This document shows, in pieces, positions 5,322-6,612 of a DNA stretch of 6,612 nt; position 1 is the stretch's first letter, and every line of letters starts with the position of its first letter. The stretch lies in assembly GCA_964642445.1 (NCBI GenBank), contig CAZXQZ010000235.1:1-6612 (forward strand), written 5' to 3'. Below the pieces are notes generated by a model, which did not search any database, was not told where the DNA came from, and saw only the letters and a program-made list of their open reading frames with translations. The DNA comes from SSC4 sp964642445 (GTDB lineage Bacteria > Chloroflexota > Anaerolineae > SSC4 > Amarolineaceae). The position numbers and the translations under genes were made by a program.

Positions 5322-6612
5322 TTATAGGGCGATCGACGCGCTGGTCACCACGTTGCGGCTGGGATCGTACGTGGAGGGTGCGGGTGGTGTGACGCCCGTG
5401 ACCGTGAACGTGACCGTACCCCGCTTGCGGGTCGATTTCGACGTCAAGGTCACTTCACCGCTACTGTTGGTTGTGCCGGTTACGTTGCCGGAGACCAGGC
5501 CCGAAAAACGACCATTCACCGCCACGCCCGACACCGGACTGCCGGCCCCATTGACGATCCTTACTACCGCCCGGGCCGAGCGATTATTGCCTGATGTCAC
5601 GACCGACATGGTGATGCTCTGTACGAACACCACGTTGTTTGGATTCTGGCTGACCGTGATAATGACGGTGTCGGTATCGGTAGCGCCGTCGTTGTCGGTT
5701 ACGGTGAGCACTGCATTGAAGGTGCCCGTGCTGTTGTAGGTGTGATTGGCGGTGACACCGCTGCCAGTGGTGCCATCACCAAAGTTCCAGGCGTACGTGC
5801 TGATCGTGCCATCCGGATCGGACGAACCGGCACCCGAGAAGGCGACAGTCAGTGGTGCGTAACCGGACGTCGGTGTAGCTGAGGCGGCTGCCAGGGGTGG
5901 CTGGTTGGCCACATCGTTGACCGTGATGGTCAGACTGGCGATATCACTGAGACCCTCATTATCGACGACGGTGAGGCTGGCATTGAAGACGCCGACCGTG
6001 GTATAGGTATGCACCGGGTTGGCCTCGCTGGAGGTGATGCCGTCGCCAAAAACCCAGCTGTAGCTGACAATTGTCCCGTCTGGATCGGTCGAACCAGCAC
6101 TGGAGAAATTGACGGTGAGAGGAACCGTGCCACTGGTCGGTGTCGCCGCCGCCGCGGCCACCGGTGGTTGTCCCCCGACACTGATCACGGTGCCGCTGAG
6201 ATTGAATTCACCCAGGCTGCTGTAGTCACTATAGCCGGTAGTGGGATCGCCAGTGCCCACACCGTCGATACGCAGGTAGTAGGTGCCGCCACTGACGACG
6301 GTGCTAATGCTGGCAGCAAGGCCACTCGGATTGCTGGTCACGAGTACGTTGCCATTGGCGTCGAGCAGCTCCGCCTGGACATCGAGGTTCGGTTCGCGTG
6401 GACCGGGATTGACGTTGAGTGTGATCGTTCCGGCACCGCTGTCGAAGCGGAAGAGGTCGGTGTCGGTGCCTTGCTCGATGATGCCGGCAGCACTGAGATT
6501 CGGACCAGCCAGCGCCGTAGCTGTCGCCAGGGTACCGCCATAATCGTCGGTTCGGTAGCTAATGCCGTAGCCTTGCATCACGACCAGGTCGTCTTGCGTA
6601 TTGTTGGCGTTG
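5322..6612 (-). CDS. C-terminal part of a large secreted PPC/PKD/Ig-domain protein, possibly a metalloprotease (partial)
   Basis: The frame is open to the right edge, so the N-terminus is missing. The GTG/ATG at 6581-6576 is internal, since ten further in-frame codons (NANNTQDDLVV) precede it. Residues are numbered from that GTG. About 35-131 form a PPC domain (TDTDLFRFDSGAGTI through YYLRIDG), usually found at the C-terminus of secreted peptidases. Two PKD domains follow at 138-221 and 227-310, with signatures DPDGTI, FGDG and HTY. Residues about 316-419 form an Ig-like, carboxypeptidase-regulatory-like or invasin-like beta domain (SPVSGVAVNG, TTNSSGEVTLTS), ending at a TAA. No transmembrane anchor or cell-wall sorting signal is visible at the C-terminus. 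The NTQDDL...GYG..YRTDDYG junction recalls the end of a zinc metallopeptidase domain in some exported proteins, but that domain is outside the window. It converges on the cytochrome operon and is probably unrelated to it. Confidence 0.9.
   Translation of the reverse strand, partial: NANNTQDDLVVMQGYGISYRTDDYGGTLATATALAGPNLSAAGIIEQGTDTDLFRFDSGAGTITLNVNPGPREPNLDVQAELLDANGNVLVTSNPSGLAASISTVVSGGTYYLRIDGVGTGDPTTGYSDYSSLGEFNLSGTVISVGGQPPVAAAAATPTSGTVPLTVNFSSAGSTDPDGTIVSYSWVFGDGITSSEANPVHTYTTVGVFNASLTVVDNEGLSDIASLTITVNDVANQPPLAAASATPTSGYAPLTVAFSGAGSSDPDGTISTYAWNFGDGTTGSGVTANHTYNSTGTFNAVLTVTDNDGATDTDTVIITVSQNPNNVVFVQSITMSVVTSGNNRSARAVVRIVNGAGSPVSGVAVNGRFSGLVSGNVTGTTNSSGEVTLTSKSTRKRGTVTFTVTGVTPPAPSTYDPSRNVVTSASIAL
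5652..6170 (-). repeat. Tandem pair of PKD domains
   Basis: Two 84-residue units (6170-5919 and 5903-5652) align without gaps, from QPP to the closing ITV, and share about 60% of residues by eye. They are joined by a five-residue linker (NDVAN). PKD domains are beta-sandwich spacers or binding modules in exported enzymes and adhesins. The gapless similarity points to an internal duplication. Confidence 0.85.

Overview
The window reads as a GC-rich bacterial chromosome fragment, most likely from a Chloroflexota-type organism (Anaerolineae/Caldilineae-like). That placement is inferred from Thr/Pro-rich extracellular linkers of the TPTPIPATPT kind, from the mix of multiheme cytochromes with membrane-anchored zinc-ribbon proteins, and from the overall protein style. 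No marker gene is present to prove it.

Layout. Positions 36-989 (minus strand) encode a secreted or membrane-anchored protein with an extracytoplasmic domain, one transmembrane helix and a C-terminal four-cysteine zinc ribbon. A 304-base divergent intergenic region (990-1293) follows. It holds a good sigma70-like promoter for the minus-strand gene, overlapped by a 9-4-9 inverted repeat that looks like an operator, and a weaker candidate promoter facing right. Positions 1294-5084 (plus strand) form a three-gene cluster: an octaheme c-type cytochrome lipoprotein with a collagen-like Gly-X-Y stalk (1294-2538), a nonaheme c-type cytochrome with a C-terminal membrane anchor (2665-3936), and a five-helix b-type cytochrome fused to a monoheme c domain (3933-5084). 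The last two genes overlap by 4 bases (ATGA). A 237-base convergent intergenic region (5085-5321) carries three inverted repeats. From 5322 to the right edge (minus strand) lies the C-terminal part of a large secreted protein with a PPC domain, two PKD domains and a terminal Ig-like domain. Its N-terminal part lies outside the window.

How the genes may work together. The b-type subunit would exchange electrons with the membrane quinone pool. Its own heme c domain and the membrane-anchored nonaheme cytochrome would relay them outside the membrane, and the lipid-anchored octaheme cytochrome on its collagen-like spacer would be the outermost carrier. The cluster encodes 18 CXXCH motifs plus probably two heme b sites. 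This resembles quinone-linked multiheme respiratory modules used for extracellular or periplasmic electron transfer. The terminal donor or acceptor cannot be read from the sequence. The divergent zinc-ribbon protein may be functionally linked through the shared regulatory region, and the right-hand protein is probably an unrelated exported hydrolase or adhesin.

The most noteworthy items are the collagen-like stalk on the octaheme lipoprotein, the cytochrome b/heme c fusion inside an 18-heme cluster, the dyad lying on the divergent promoter, and the set of competing hairpins after the operon.
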